NCBI GenBank assembly: GCA_050249535.1
Contig: JBFWQI010000013.1
Location: 77,463 to 141,462, forward strand
DNA: 64,000 bases
Source: JADJXM01 sp937967285
GTDB taxonomy: Bacteria > Acidobacteriota > Blastocatellia > RBC074
Direction of reading: 5' to 3'
The stretch's first letter is position 1. Every line of letters starts with the position of its first letter. Below the pieces are notes generated by a model. The model made no database searches, had not been told where the DNA came from, and was given only the letters and a program-made list of their open reading frames with translations. The translations under genes and the position numbers were made by a program. This document shows positions 26,007 to 45,032 of the stretch, in pieces.

Positions 26007-26867
26007 TCACTTCCTGACGTCACGATGAGTGACGTGCGCCTGATGGCCCCCGGTCTTCAGGTGGCGGTAGATGTAATTGGCGATGGCCACCGAGCGGTGC
26101 TTGCCTCCCGTGCAGCCGATCGCGACCGTGATGTAGCTCTTGCCCTCGCGTTCGTAGAGCGGGACCAGATAATCGAGCAGATCGATGAAGCGACGGATCG
26201 TCTCCTGCACCTCTTCGCTCCGGTCAAGGTATTCGAGCACCGGCTGGTCGTTTCCGGTCAACTCCTTGAGTTCCGGAACGAAATACGGGTTCGGCAGGAA
26301 CCTGACGTCGAAGAGCAGATTGGCGTCCATCGGAACGCCGTACTTGAAACCGAAACTGAGTACGGTGATCTCGGTCTGAACTTCCTGGTTCTCCGGAGCG
26401 AAGCGGTTCCTCAGCCATCCGCGCAGGGTGTGGACGTTGTGGTCGGTAGTATCGATCACGATATCGGCGAGATGACGGATCGGTTCAAGCTGCTTCCGCT
26501 CCTCTGCGATCGCTTCCGGCACGCGCCCCTCGCCGAACGGATGCGGCCTCCGCGTCTCGCTGTACCGGCGCTGCAGAACAGAGTCGCTGGCCTCGAGAAA
26601 GAGGACCGTCATATCGAGATCGTTGCGCGCCCTCAATTGAGCGAAAATGCCGGGGAAGGTATTGAGAAATTCGCGCTCCCTGATGTTGATGCTGAGCGCC
26701 GCCCGGGTGATCCCGGACTCCTCCATCTCCAGCAGGTGCACGAAATTGTTGATCAGCTTGACCGGAAGATTGTCGACGCAGAAATATCCCATATCCTCGA
26801 AGACGTTCATCGCCGAGGACATACCAGACCCGCTCAACCCCGTAATGATGATCAGTTGAGGAATCAT
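26007..26867 (-). CDS. rapZ: RNase adapter protein RapZ
   Basis: 286 residues, normal length. Family marks are EDMGYFCVDNLPVKLI near the N-terminus, VLFLEASDSVLQRRYSETRR, DIVIDTTDHNVHTLR, YGVPMDANLLFDVRFLPNPY and the C-terminal VAIGCTGGKHRSVAIANYIY. In Enterobacteria RapZ binds GlcN6P and the GlmZ sRNA and directs RNase E. The Walker A motif usually reads GxSGxGKS; here it reads GLSGSGMS, so the ATP-binding lysine is methionine (codon ATG). The rest of the protein looks intact, hence likely functional without the ATPase activity. It sits 10 bp downstream of hpf. Confidence 0.93.
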   Translation of the reverse strand: MIPQLIIITGLSGSGMSSAMNVFEDMGYFCVDNLPVKLINNFVHLLEMEESGITRAALSINIREREFLNTFPGIFAQLRARNDLDMTVLFLEASDSVLQRRYSETRRPHPFGEGRVPEAIAEERKQLEPIRHLADIVIDTTDHNVHTLRGWLRNRFAPENQEVQTEITVLSFGFKYGVPMDANLLFDVRFLPNPYFVPELKELTGNDQPVLEYLDRSEEVQETIRRFIDLLDYLVPLYEREGKSYITVAIGCTGGKHRSVAIANYIYRHLKTGGHQAHVTHRDVRK

Positions 26868-26877
26868 TAATTGGGCG

Positions 26878-27411
26878 TTATGGTTCGATCAGCCCGTAGT
26901 TTCCGTCCTTGCGCTTGTAGATGACCCCGATCCGGTCAGTGTCGGCATTGCGGAAGACGACGAACTGTTCTTCTGTCCCCTCGAACTTCAGAACGGCCTC
27001 CTCGGGAGTCATCGGCTTGACCGAATAACGTCGCGAACGGATGATGCGCGGAGCCGGACTGGCCGGCTTGACCGGCGGAACCGGGCTCGGCGCGACTCGC
27101 GAGGCCGAAGTCGCATGATGCTTGCGGTCGATCATCTTGCCCTTGACCTTGACCACCTGCTTGCGCAGCTTGTCGACCGCCTGCAGGACCGAGTTGTACA
27201 TGTCTGTCGTGTCGGCCTTGCTGGTCAGCGAACGGTCGTTCCAGTGCACCACGATCTCAGCCAGATGACGATGATGTTTTTCGACACTCAGAATGACATG
27301 AGCGCGCGTGGCGCCCTTCAGAACACTGTCGATCTTCTTAAAATTTTCGGTGATATGTTTTTTGATGGCAGGCGAGACAGTGAAATTTCTTCCCGTGTAC
27401 TCGATTTTCAT
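26878..27411 (-). CDS. hpf: Ribosome hibernation-promoting factor, long form
   Basis: 177 residues with two domains. The N-terminal S30AE domain (~1-100) starts MKIEYTGRNFTVSPAIKKHI and includes EIVVHWNDRSL. A Pro-rich linker (~110-128) leads to the C-terminal dimerisation domain YSVKPMTPEEAVLKFEGTEE ending in RIGVIYKRKDGNYGLIEP. Long HPF drives formation of 100S ribosome dimers in stationary phase. Its position just after rpoN in the same orientation is conserved in many bacteria and suggests co-regulation. Confidence 0.95.
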   Translation of the reverse strand: MKIEYTGRNFTVSPAIKKHITENFKKIDSVLKGATRAHVILSVEKHHRHLAEIVVHWNDRSLTSKADTTDMYNSVLQAVDKLRKQVVKVKGKMIDRKHHATSASRVAPSPVPPVKPASPAPRIIRSRRYSVKPMTPEEAVLKFEGTEEQFVVFRNADTDRIGVIYKRKDGNYGLIEP

Positions 27412-27459
27412 TAATATGGGCTCCTTTTTGATTTATCAGGAAGGGCGGCCTGATGGGCC

Positions 27460-29058
27460 TCAGACCACCTGCCGGCGTTCTCTCGATCCTGGAATCTTCA
27501 TCTGATCACGATATTTGGCGACAGTCCGGCGCGACAGCTTCTGGCCCTCTTCGGCCAGGCGGGCGGCGATCTGGTCGTCGGTCATCGGTTCGCGGGGATC
27601 CTCCGCCGAGATCATCTTCTTGATCTTGAGCTTGATGATCCGCGTCGAGACCTCTTCGCCATCGTCGTTGCGCATCCCTTCGGTGAAGAAACGCCGGAGT
27701 TCGATCACGCCCTGAGGAGTATGGGCGTACTTGCCGTTGACCACGCGAGATACCGTCGAAAGGTGCATCCCGATGTCCTCGGAGATGTCCTTGAGCATCA
27801 TCGGCTTGATATATTCCACGCCCTTGTCCAGGAAGTCGCGCTGGCGCTCGACGATCCGTTCGCAGACCTTGTAGATCGTCTGCTTGCGATGCTCGATGTT
27901 CTTGAGCAGATCGACCGCCGAGCGGAAACGATCCTTGATGTAATCGCGGGTCTCCTTCGAGGTGTCCTTGTTCTCCATCATCTGCCGATACTGGCGATTG
28001 ATGCGCAGCTGCGGCAGGCCGTCGTCGTTGAACCGGATGACATAATCGTCGTCGATCTTTTCGATGTAGACTTCCGGCTCGATATACTGAGCGTCGCTCG
28101 GCGAATACTTGCGGCCGGGATGCGGTTCGAGCTGGCGGATCAGTTTGAGTTCGTTGGCCAGATCGTCGACCGTGATGCCGAGCTCGCGGGCGAGTTCCGG
28201 CAGCTTGTGGTTCTGAAGCTGGTGGAAATGGTCCCGGATCAGCGCGGCCGCGATCCTGTCTCCGTAACCGTGATAGTCGAGCTGCAGCAGGAGACATTCC
28301 TGGAGACTGCGGGCGCCGACGCCGATCGGATCGAGTTGCTGGACGATCTCGAGGGCCTTTCTGACCGTTTCGATCGGCCACGGTCCGAGCGCGGCTATCT
28401 CCTCGAGAGTTCCTTCCAGAAAACCGTCGTCATTGAGATTGCCGATGATCGCCTCGGCCGCGTCTCCGACGCCGGGCGGCGTGATCGTCAGCCTGAGCTG
28501 CCAGTTGAGGTAATCGGCCAGGTTCTGCTCGGTCGAAAGGAACTGTTCGAATGACGGTGTATCCTTGACCTCGTTTTCGACCGTCCGGTACCCGGGGTCG
28601 AGATACTCCTCGAAGGTCGATCCGAAGTCGATCTCCTCGAACGAATCGCGCTCGCCGATCTCGGATTCGCGAGGCTCGGATGCTTCTCCGCCCTCGTTCG
28701 CCGGCGAGGAGAACTCCCCGGCTTCGGTCGACGAGGACCCGCCTTCTCGCGCATCGCTTCGATCCGACTGTCCGGAAAAGTCCCTCTCCGCGCCGGCCTG
28801 GACCGTATCGGGAAGGTCGGTCGAGCCGTTGAGCAGCTGCGCCGACCCGCCCTCGTAATCGCTGTTGGCCAGATCCGGGGAGACCGATACTTCGTCCGGA
28901 GACAGCTCCTCAAGCACCGGGTTCTCATTCAGCTGCTGCGTGACCAGACTGCTCAATTCGAGTTTGGTCATCTGCAGCATCTCGATCCGCTGCCGCAATT
29001 GCGGCGTCAGAACAAGACGCTGACTGAGCTGCGTACTGAGTGTTGGCTTGAACGACAT
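27460..29058 (-). CDS. rpoN: RNA polymerase sigma-54 factor
   Basis: 532 residues from ATG 29058 (MSFKPTLSTQLSQRLVLTPQ), chosen over an upstream frame extension. Region I is Gln/Leu-rich (LRQRIEMLQMTKLELSSLV). Region II is a long acidic, Ser/Glu-rich linker (~60-170). The core-binding and DNA-binding parts include PIGVGARSLQECLLLQL and the helix-turn-helix DIGMHLSTVSRVVNGKY. The C-terminal RpoN box reads SRRTVAKYRDQM in place of ARRTVAKYRE. It recognises -24/-12 promoters and requires AAA+ activators; such a promoter (59666-59682) and an activator (60000-63851) are both in this window. Confidence 0.97.
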   Translation of the reverse strand: MSFKPTLSTQLSQRLVLTPQLRQRIEMLQMTKLELSSLVTQQLNENPVLEELSPDEVSVSPDLANSDYEGGSAQLLNGSTDLPDTVQAGAERDFSGQSDRSDAREGGSSSTEAGEFSSPANEGGEASEPRESEIGERDSFEEIDFGSTFEEYLDPGYRTVENEVKDTPSFEQFLSTEQNLADYLNWQLRLTITPPGVGDAAEAIIGNLNDDGFLEGTLEEIAALGPWPIETVRKALEIVQQLDPIGVGARSLQECLLLQLDYHGYGDRIAAALIRDHFHQLQNHKLPELARELGITVDDLANELKLIRQLEPHPGRKYSPSDAQYIEPEVYIEKIDDDYVIRFNDDGLPQLRINRQYRQMMENKDTSKETRDYIKDRFRSAVDLLKNIEHRKQTIYKVCERIVERQRDFLDKGVEYIKPMMLKDISEDIGMHLSTVSRVVNGKYAHTPQGVIELRRFFTEGMRNDDGEEVSTRIIKLKIKKMISAEDPREPMTDDQIAARLAEEGQKLSRRTVAKYRDQMKIPGSRERRQVV

Positions 29059-29127
29059 AGTCTCCAATCGAATCGGGTTAAATCGCCGGTCCGGATGCCG
29101 GCCGGCGGGCAATACGCCCGCGTGCCA

Positions 29128-29907
29128 TCATAACCTGAACTTCTCTCCGAGATAGACTCTTCTGACCTCCGGATCGTCGGCGAGTTCCGACGGCGTGCCG
29201 GCGCGGAAGAGCTGCCCGTCGCTGATGATGTATGCCCGATCGGTGATCTCGAGCGCCTCGCGCACGTTGTGATCGGTGATCAGGATACCGATTCCCCGCG
29301 ATCGCAGCCGGTTGATGATCTGCTGGATATCATCGATCGCAATCGGATCGATGCCGGCAAATGGTTCATCGAGGAGAATGAACTTCGGCTCAATGGCCAG
29401 CAGTCTCGCGATCTCCGTCCGGCGGCGCTCGCCGCCCGAAAGAGCGTATCCCCTGTTCTTCCTGACGTGGCTCAGATGGAACTCCTCGATCAGCTCCTCG
29501 AGCTTGTCGTGGCGCTCTTCAGCGGTCATGACGAGCGTTTCGAGGATCGCCAGGATGTTCTGCTCGACCGTCAGCTTGCGAAATACCGAGGCCTCCTGCG
29601 GCAGATAACTGATCCCGAGCCTCGCACGCCTGTAGAGCGGAAGGTCGGTGATCTCGCGGTCTCCCATCCAGACCTTGCCTTCATCAGGCTCCTCGAGCCC
29701 GATGACCATGTAAAAAGTCGTCGTCTTGCCGGCCCCGTTCGGCCCGAGCAGCCCGACGATCTCGCCGGGCTTGACGTGGATCGAGACATCGCTGACAACG
29801 CACCGGCGTCGATAACTCTTTTTGAGATGCTCGGCGCGCAGCGTATCGACACCCGTCACGGTCGAGGTCTCTTCAGCCGGTTTCACATCAATTGCAGCGC
29901 TGCCCAT
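29128..29907 (-). CDS. lptB: LPS export ABC transporter ATP-binding protein LptB
   Basis: 259 residues. ABC ATPase motifs: Walker A GLLGPNGAGKTTTFYMVIG, Q-loop SYLPQEASVFRKLTVEQN (LptB-specific context), signature ALSGGERRRTEIARLLA, Walker B FILLDEPFAGIDPIA, H-loop LITDHNVREAL. LptB powers extraction of lipopolysaccharide from the inner membrane with LptF/LptG, which are outside the window. It lies between the LptC/LptA gene and rpoN, a conserved order in Gram-negative bacteria. Confidence 0.96.
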   Translation of the reverse strand: MGSAAIDVKPAEETSTVTGVDTLRAEHLKKSYRRRCVVSDVSIHVKPGEIVGLLGPNGAGKTTTFYMVIGLEEPDEGKVWMGDREITDLPLYRRARLGISYLPQEASVFRKLTVEQNILAILETLVMTAEERHDKLEELIEEFHLSHVRKNRGYALSGGERRRTEIARLLAIEPKFILLDEPFAGIDPIAIDDIQQIINRLRSRGIGILITDHNVREALEITDRAYIISDGQLFRAGTPSELADDPEVRRVYLGEKFRL

Positions 29908-29988
29908 ACTTTAATCTTGGAAATCCTGATCTCGAATCAACCGCATCGCCGGCAACCGGCAGCGCGCGCCGCCGAGACTGAAGGGGCC

Positions 29989-32223
<2,235 letters not shown>

Positions 32224-32398
32224 AAATAATAATATTTCCGCTTTCAACGTCGATCATTATACCTCAGATGCCCTAACCGGGGCGGGCGGTTGGAAAAGTG
32301 TGAAATATTTGTCAGGCCCGGATAAGAGTGGTAGATTGACCGGGTATCCGGAACGCGGAGACCCGACAGGATCGGGATAACCTGTGCCGGGCTTTCTT

Positions 32399-32435
32399 CT
32401 ATTCACTTTCTTCTTTCTACATTTTACTTTCTACT
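32399..32435 (+). repeat. Degenerate period-7 tract upstream of the GMC gene
   Basis: About five degenerate heptamers related to TACTTTC (TTCACTT, TCTTCTT, TCTACAT, TTTACTT, TCTACT) directly precede the ribosome-binding site (CCGGGAGGA) of the oxidoreductase, the same placement as at 522-550. Confidence 0.45.
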
Positions 32436-32452
32436 GCTTTCCGGGAGGACAG

Positions 32453-34156
<1,704 letters not shown>

Positions 34157-34206
34157 CCGCAGAGATGTTACGCTTCGACTCCACCTGCAACACCAGAGGA
34201 GGTGTC

Positions 34207-35327
34207 ATGAAAAAGACCGGCCTTTTGCTTACCGTCGCGTTGCTGGCTGCGGCGCCTGTCTTCGGACAGGCCCCCGTGTCTCAAACTCCCGATCAAAAGC
34301 AGTCCGAGGCGCACGCGAAGGAGGTCCTGTCTCAGATCAGGAATGCGCTCGGCGGCGAGGAGAACTTCTCCCGCATCACGAGCCTCTCGATCGAAGCCAA
34401 AAGCCATCACCGCCAGCGCAACGGCGAAACGACCGGCGATCTGAAGATCGAATATCTGGCTCCGGACAAATTCCAGAAGACGGAGCGGACCTCTCCGCGG
34501 CCGGCCGAGTATCTGACGCTCAAGCAGACGGTCAACGGCCCGACTGTCTGGTTCGACAGAAGCCTCAGAAGGCCCTCCGGCACCGACGACGGAAGCAACG
34601 AATTCACGGTCAGGACCCCGGGCAGGAGCTCAGCGATCCCGGCCGGAAACACCGGCATCCGGAGCACCACGACCACCTCCAACTCGACGATCAGAAACGA
34701 GATGCCCGGCGATCGCGGGCAGGAGCGGACCGCCCTCGGAATGCGCATCCCCGGCCCGGACGGCCAGGAACGCGACAACGACATCGAACGCCTGCAGCGC
34801 GCCCGAGAGGCCTCGGCGACCCGGCAGCCGACATCGAACAGACCTCCCGGAATGGACATCCCCGACGTCAAATCGGCCATGGAGCAGCAGGTCCGCAACG
34901 AATCGACATGCCTGATCAACACGCTTCTGCCGGGTTTTGCCGGCGCCGGAGAGCTGCGCTATTCATATTTCGGCGAGGTCAGCACGGATAACGGCAAGGT
35001 CCATGCCATCGATATCTCCGGGCCGCACTCATTCGCCGGACGGCTTTTCGTCGATCAGGCGACGCTCCATCCCGTCCTTTTCAATTACCGCGAATACCGG
35101 TATCGCAACGCGGGATACGTCGTCTCCGCCGACGGCAAAACGGCCGGGGACCAGCAGGGTGACGCCGAGATCATTGCCGTTCAGGTCTTCTTCTCCGATT
35201 ACCGGAAGATCGAAGGCATCGAACTCCCCCACAAGATCCTCAGACTGATCAACGGAACGCCGGTCGAGAACTGGGAGATCGAAAAATACAAGCTCAATCA
35301 GAACATCAAAGCCAGGAAATTCGAGAA

Positions 35328-35331
<4 letters not shown>
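34207..35331 (+). CDS. Secreted protein of unknown function
   Basis: 374 residues from ATG 34207, which follows AGAGGAGGTGTC and opens a clear signal peptide (KKTGLLLTVALLAAAPVFGQ). The mature part begins with a helical stretch (AKEVLSQIRNALGGEENFSR), then EAKSHHRQRNGETTGDLKIE, a low-complexity Arg/Ser/Thr-rich middle (~130-220), and a C-terminal beta-rich part (LFVDQATLHPVLFNYREYRY, FFSDYRKIEGIELPHKILRL). The layout resembles outer-membrane lipoprotein-carrier-like (LolA-like) proteins of Acidobacteriota, but I cannot assign a family. The stop overlaps the start of the ChbG-like gene by 4 bp, so they are likely coupled. Confidence 0.75.
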
Positions 35332-36284
<953 letters not shown>

Positions 36285-36286
36285 TC

Positions 36287-36366
36287 TGGAGTGCGGAGCG
36301 CGTGCGCTCCGCTTTCTGCACAGAAATCTCAGAAATAAGAAAGCGGAGCGCACGCGCTCCGCACAC
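36287..36366. repeat. Single hairpin pair of the GGAGTGCGG family
   Basis: GGAGTGCGGAGCGCGTGCGC (start of unit) and the inverted partner ending GCGCACGCGCTCCGC are separated by ~27 bp. It is the minimal two-hairpin version of the arrays at 16252-16569 and 23024-23428 and lies a few bases after the deacetylase stop codon. Confidence 0.8.
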
Positions 36367-36379
36367 CAAAATTTTTCCC

Positions 36380-36411
36380 TTGACTCTATAGTCAACTACA
36401 GAGTTTAGAAT
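36380..36411 (+). promoter_or_regulatory. MerR-type promoter and operator of merR-copA
   Basis: TTGACT (36380-36385) and a -10 at TTAGAA/TAGAAT (36405-36411) are separated by a long 19-20-bp spacer, the hallmark of MerR-controlled promoters. The spacer contains a 22-bp dyad, ACTCTATAGT (36383-36392) and ACTACAGAGT (36395-36404), with a single mismatch between half-sites. Metal-bound regulator would twist the DNA to align -35 and -10. Confidence 0.85.
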
Positions 36412-36434
36412 ACAAACAATGAAAGGAGGGGAAG

Positions 36435-36877
36435 ATGCTGAAGATCGGCGAGGTAGCGCGGCGGACGGGGATCGGGATAGAGACGCTGCGTTTTTACGAA
36501 CGGAGCGGATTGCTGAAGCCGCCCGCTAGGACGATGAGCGGTTACAGGGTCTACGACGATGAAGCGATTGAGAGGCTGGATTTCATCAAGCGGGCGCAGA
36601 CGCTGGGCTTCACGCTCGACGAGATCAGGCAGATCATCAATGAGAGTGCCGGCGGGGTGAGTCCCTGCGCGGATGTCCGGAGCATTATGAAGAGGCGGCT
36701 GAAGGAGCTCGATGAGCGAATGGCGGTCATGAAGAGATATCGTGACGAGCTGGCGGAGATGCTGATCGAATGGGAGAAGCAGGGAGACGTACCCGGTCAC
36801 ATCTGCGGGCTGATCGAAAACGCGAGGATCGAGGCGGCTCCGATTGCCGGCAATCTGATGAGGAGAGGGAGGAAGAG

Positions 36878-36881
<4 letters not shown>
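36435..36881 (+). CDS. MerR family metal-responsive regulator
   Basis: 148 residues, preceded by AAAGGAGGGGAAG. The N-terminal winged helix MLKIGEVARRTGIGIETLRF with YERSGLLKPP is typical; a dimerisation helix (~80-115) and a C-terminal tail with cysteines follow. Possible metal ligands are in VSPCADV (about Cys79) and PGHICGLIE (about Cys128), as in the CueR/ZntR/CadR group. The 22-bp dyad upstream lies in its own promoter, so it likely autoregulates and induces copA. Its stop overlaps the copA start (ATGA). Confidence 0.93.
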
Positions 36882-39514
<2,633 letters not shown>

Positions 39515-39535
39515 GGAGGCTTTGATCCATGAAGG

Positions 39536-39846
39536 GACACGAAGATAACTCAAGAAGATCATCCACAAAGTGCACAAAGGTTCACAAAGAGGTCAAGCCC
39601 TCCGGTGTGTCACTTTCAGACTTTGTTGGCAGGACTGATCTCTTTGTGCTCCTTTGTGCCCTTTGTGGATGATCTTTCGTGTCATCTTCGAGTCCCTTCG
39701 TGGATAAAAAGAGAGAATCATCCACAAAGGTCACGAAGCAGCACAAAGGCGATCAATTCCCTTTGTGATCCTTTGTGGATGATCTTCTTGAGTTATCTTC
39801 GTATCTTTTGTGGATGATCTTTCGCGCTATCTTCGTGTCCCTTCGT
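39536..39846. repeat. CACAAAG-type array with 35-bp inverted arms
   Basis: 39536-39570 is the reverse complement of 39771-39805 with one mismatch. Between them are many CACAAAG/CTTTGTG words at period 9-10 and a second inner inverted pair (GATCATCCACAAAG against CTTTGTGGATGATC). The right edge runs into the GTG start of the next gene. Related repeats at 17239-17304 share ACACGAAGATAAC. Confidence 0.8.
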
Positions 39847-40489
39847 GGATAAGAGACTCATCCAGATCGAACCACGCCTCGGCTGCGAGAATTGCGGCGC
39901 GGCGGGAGCCCGTCGTTACCTCGCCTTCTCCTTCGAGGATCGAACCCGCATCGATCGCGAACATATCCTCTGCGTCCGCTGCGCCCGCTCGCAGAGAAAA
40001 GCGTTTCAGTCTCAGCCGGCCGGAGGCATCACGCGCCGCGAACTGATCGAACGGCTGGACGCCTTCTTCAGGGCGAGCGGCGTCTTCGAGGTCTGCGGCC
40101 GCTGCCACGCGCAGGGGACCGGCTGCTGCCCTCCGTCCTGCCGCGTCATGGGCGATGCCGGCTGCGATCCGGATAACCGATACGGCAAGACGGTCTTCTG
40201 CTCGGCGTTCGTCTGCAGCGCGCTGCTCAACGCGATCTCCGAGGTCGATCCCGAGATCGGGCGCGAGCTGAAATGGGTCAAACGCGAGCTCGGCCCTCCG
40301 GAATTTCATATCTTCGAGATGATCACCCGAGCCCCGGCCGGGATGAGAGAGAATGAACGGCCGCTTGCTCTGCCCGTGAGTTACCCGGAACCGGTCGGCC
40401 TGGACCGGGCTGGGAATATCCGTGAGCGCCTGCTCGAACTTTGCGATGAGGTCCTGGCGATACGACGCGCCTGGAATACGGAACGTTGA
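39845..40489 (+). CDS. Cysteine-rich protein of unknown function
   Basis: 214 residues with a GTG start that lies inside the final word of the upstream repeat (CTTCGTGGAT), so the true N-terminus may be a few residues later. The sequence holds 17 cysteines in clusters typical of metal or disulfide centres: CENCGAAG, CVRCARS, VCGRCHAQGTGCCPPSC, ACSAFVC-like FCSAFVCSALL. No Rossmann, HTH or transport motif is visible and I do not recognise the family. It is in the same orientation as copA and speA but separated from both by repeats or a promoter. The opposite strand has a long but low-complexity frame, judged a shadow. Confidence 0.6.
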   Translation: MDKRLIQIEPRLGCENCGAAGARRYLAFSFEDRTRIDREHILCVRCARSQRKAFQSQPAGGITRRELIERLDAFFRASGVFEVCGRCHAQGTGCCPPSCRVMGDAGCDPDNRYGKTVFCSAFVCSALLNAISEVDPEIGRELKWVKRELGPPEFHIFEMITRAPAGMRENERPLALPVSYPEPVGLDRAGNIRERLLELCDEVLAIRRAWNTER

Positions 40490-40582
40490 CCTCCGGTGGG
40501 ACTGATTTACCGGTGAGGCAAAAGCATGCCGAGCAGGGGCTCGGCGCTCCCAGGTGGTCCCGGCGCTCCCAAAAAATAGTTT

Positions 40583-42683
<2,101 letters not shown>

Positions 42684-42729
42684 GGCGGGGTTCGGAAAGA
42701 AGAGGGATGCCCTGAATTTCCGTCAGTTG

Positions 42730-43792
<1,063 letters not shown>

Positions 43793-43805
43793 GAAATAAC
43801 GACTC

Positions 43806-43963
43806 AGCGTGTGAAGGAAGATTATTTAGACAGGATTTACAGGATTTGACAGGATTTACAGGATAAGTTTAAAGCATACAAAATCTCAGTTATCTGCAAT
43901 GTTGCATTTTACGGAGTTTAAATATCCTGTAAATCCTGTCTAAATAATCTTCCTCTACACGCT
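43806..43963. repeat. Giant inverted repeat (40-bp arms) at a convergent junction
   Basis: 43806-43845 and 43924-43963 are reverse complements over 40 bp with two mismatches (AGCGTGTGAAGGAAGATTAT and so on). The left part continues as an ACAGGATTT array of period 9-10. The ~78-bp loop is AT-rich. It begins 13 bp after the DHS-like stop codon. Confidence 0.85.
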
Positions 43964-43987
43964 GAATAGTTACAAATGGAGACTAAA

Positions 43988-44017
43988 AAAGGGGATCGGC
44001 CAAAACCGATCCCCTTT
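43988..44017. terminator. Bidirectional intrinsic terminator
   Basis: GGGGATCGG (43991-43999) and CCGATCCCC (44006-44014) form a perfect 9-bp stem extended by A/T pairs; an A-run precedes it and T-rich sequence follows, so it can serve both the DHS-like gene and the converging LysM gene. Confidence 0.85.
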
Positions 44018-44041
44018 CCTTTTTGTCCTGCCGAGATGGAA

Positions 44042-44416
44042 CTAGGGCAGCTTCAGTTCCTGTCCGACCTTGATCATGTCGGGATCATTGAGCTTGTCGC
44101 GGTTCGCGTCAAAGATCTTGTGATACGCGTTGGCGTCTCCATAGAAGCGCTTGGCGATCTTCGAGAGTGAGTCGCCGCTGACGACCTTGTAGGTCAGTCC
44201 GGACTGGACGTTGATGTCGATGATCGCATCCGAAACGCCGGCGTCGATCTTCTTGACCGCATCCCACAGCTCGTTCTTCGCGTAATCCGACGGGACGACG
44301 CCACGAATGAGGAGCTTGTCCCCTTCCATGTTGATGTTCTGGACGGTCATTCCGACCTCATGCCCCTTCTCAAGCACAGCGTTGTATTTGGACTTGAGTT
44401 GATCGAGAGTTGCCAT
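44042..44416 (-). CDS. BON and LysM domain protein (Kbp/YgaU-like)
   Basis: 124 residues without signal peptide. The N-terminal ~65 residues form a BON-like fold (LLIRGVVPSDYAKNELWDAV, DAIIDINVQSG), and the C-terminal ~50 are a LysM domain (TYKVVSGDSLSKIAKRFYGD, PDMIKVGQELKLP). The pair matches Escherichia coli YgaU/Kbp, a cytoplasmic potassium-sensing protein. A TATAAT-like box upstream on the minus strand (44497-44502) may be its promoter. Role here is inferred from architecture. Confidence 0.88.
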   Translation of the reverse strand: MATLDQLKSKYNAVLEKGHEVGMTVQNINMEGDKLLIRGVVPSDYAKNELWDAVKKIDAGVSDAIIDINVQSGLTYKVVSGDSLSKIAKRFYGDANAYHKIFDANRDKLNDPDMIKVGQELKLP

Positions 44417-44613
44417 ATCGATATCCTCCTTGATTGTCTTTCAGCAATAGACAGACGAAACTTTCCCTGATTCCCTGCCATTGTCGATGTTCTCGAATTA
44501 TAAGAATCGTAAAACTTCCGGTAGAAGATTTACTGATCGAGTCTATACAACCTGACGCGGCGAAAGCAAGGAATAACCGCATGATCCCCGCTGAAATAGT
44601 CGGATCGTGCCGA

Positions 44614-44988
44614 TCAGAACCCGAGGTCCTGGGCGCGGATTTCGACCGGCCAGTCGTAGGTAAAGAACGGGAATCTGACGGAATGGACGTAGGTGATTTT
44701 CGCCGTCAGCTTGCGGCCGTCGCGGTTGAGCTGGATCTGCCGATTGTCCGGCAGGCCAAACTCACGTGATTTTTCGAGCAACTGGGCGCGGACGTCGTTG
44801 TCGGAGAGGTTCTGGAGCGCGCCTCGCCGGACGATCTCGGTCGTCACCTCCTGCATCTGCCGGGTGCCGATATAGATCGGGATGAAGACGATCATCAGGT
44901 AGACGATGGCGACGGTCAGAGCCAGCAGGACGAGAAACGGAAACCGGCTCGCGCCTCTCTGGGCGGTTCGGTCGACGCGAAGAGACAT
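44614..44988 (-). CDS. Small membrane-anchored protein (DUF4845-like)
   Basis: 124 residues with one N-terminal transmembrane helix (FPFLVLLALTVAIVYLMIVF) after a basic start, then a periplasmic or cytoplasmic domain with IGTRQMQEVTTEIVRRGALQ and VHSVRFPFFTYDWPVEI. The profile resembles the small pilin-like DUF4845 proteins found near signal peptidase or biosynthetic genes. No function can be given. It lies between the LysM gene and aroB on the same strand. Confidence 0.75.
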   Translation of the reverse strand: MSLRVDRTAQRGASRFPFLVLLALTVAIVYLMIVFIPIYIGTRQMQEVTTEIVRRGALQNLSDNDVRAQLLEKSREFGLPDNRQIQLNRDGRKLTAKITYVHSVRFPFFTYDWPVEIRAQDLGF

Positions 44989-45032
44989 AAAGACACTCCC
45001 ATTTGATTTACGGATCGACGCGGCAGGGCCGG

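Noticed and set aside
29111..29140. Second sigma-54 promoter (TGGCACG near TTGC, minus strand) by lptB/rpoN
   Set aside because: The spacing between TGGCACG and TTGC is 8 bp, not the required 4.
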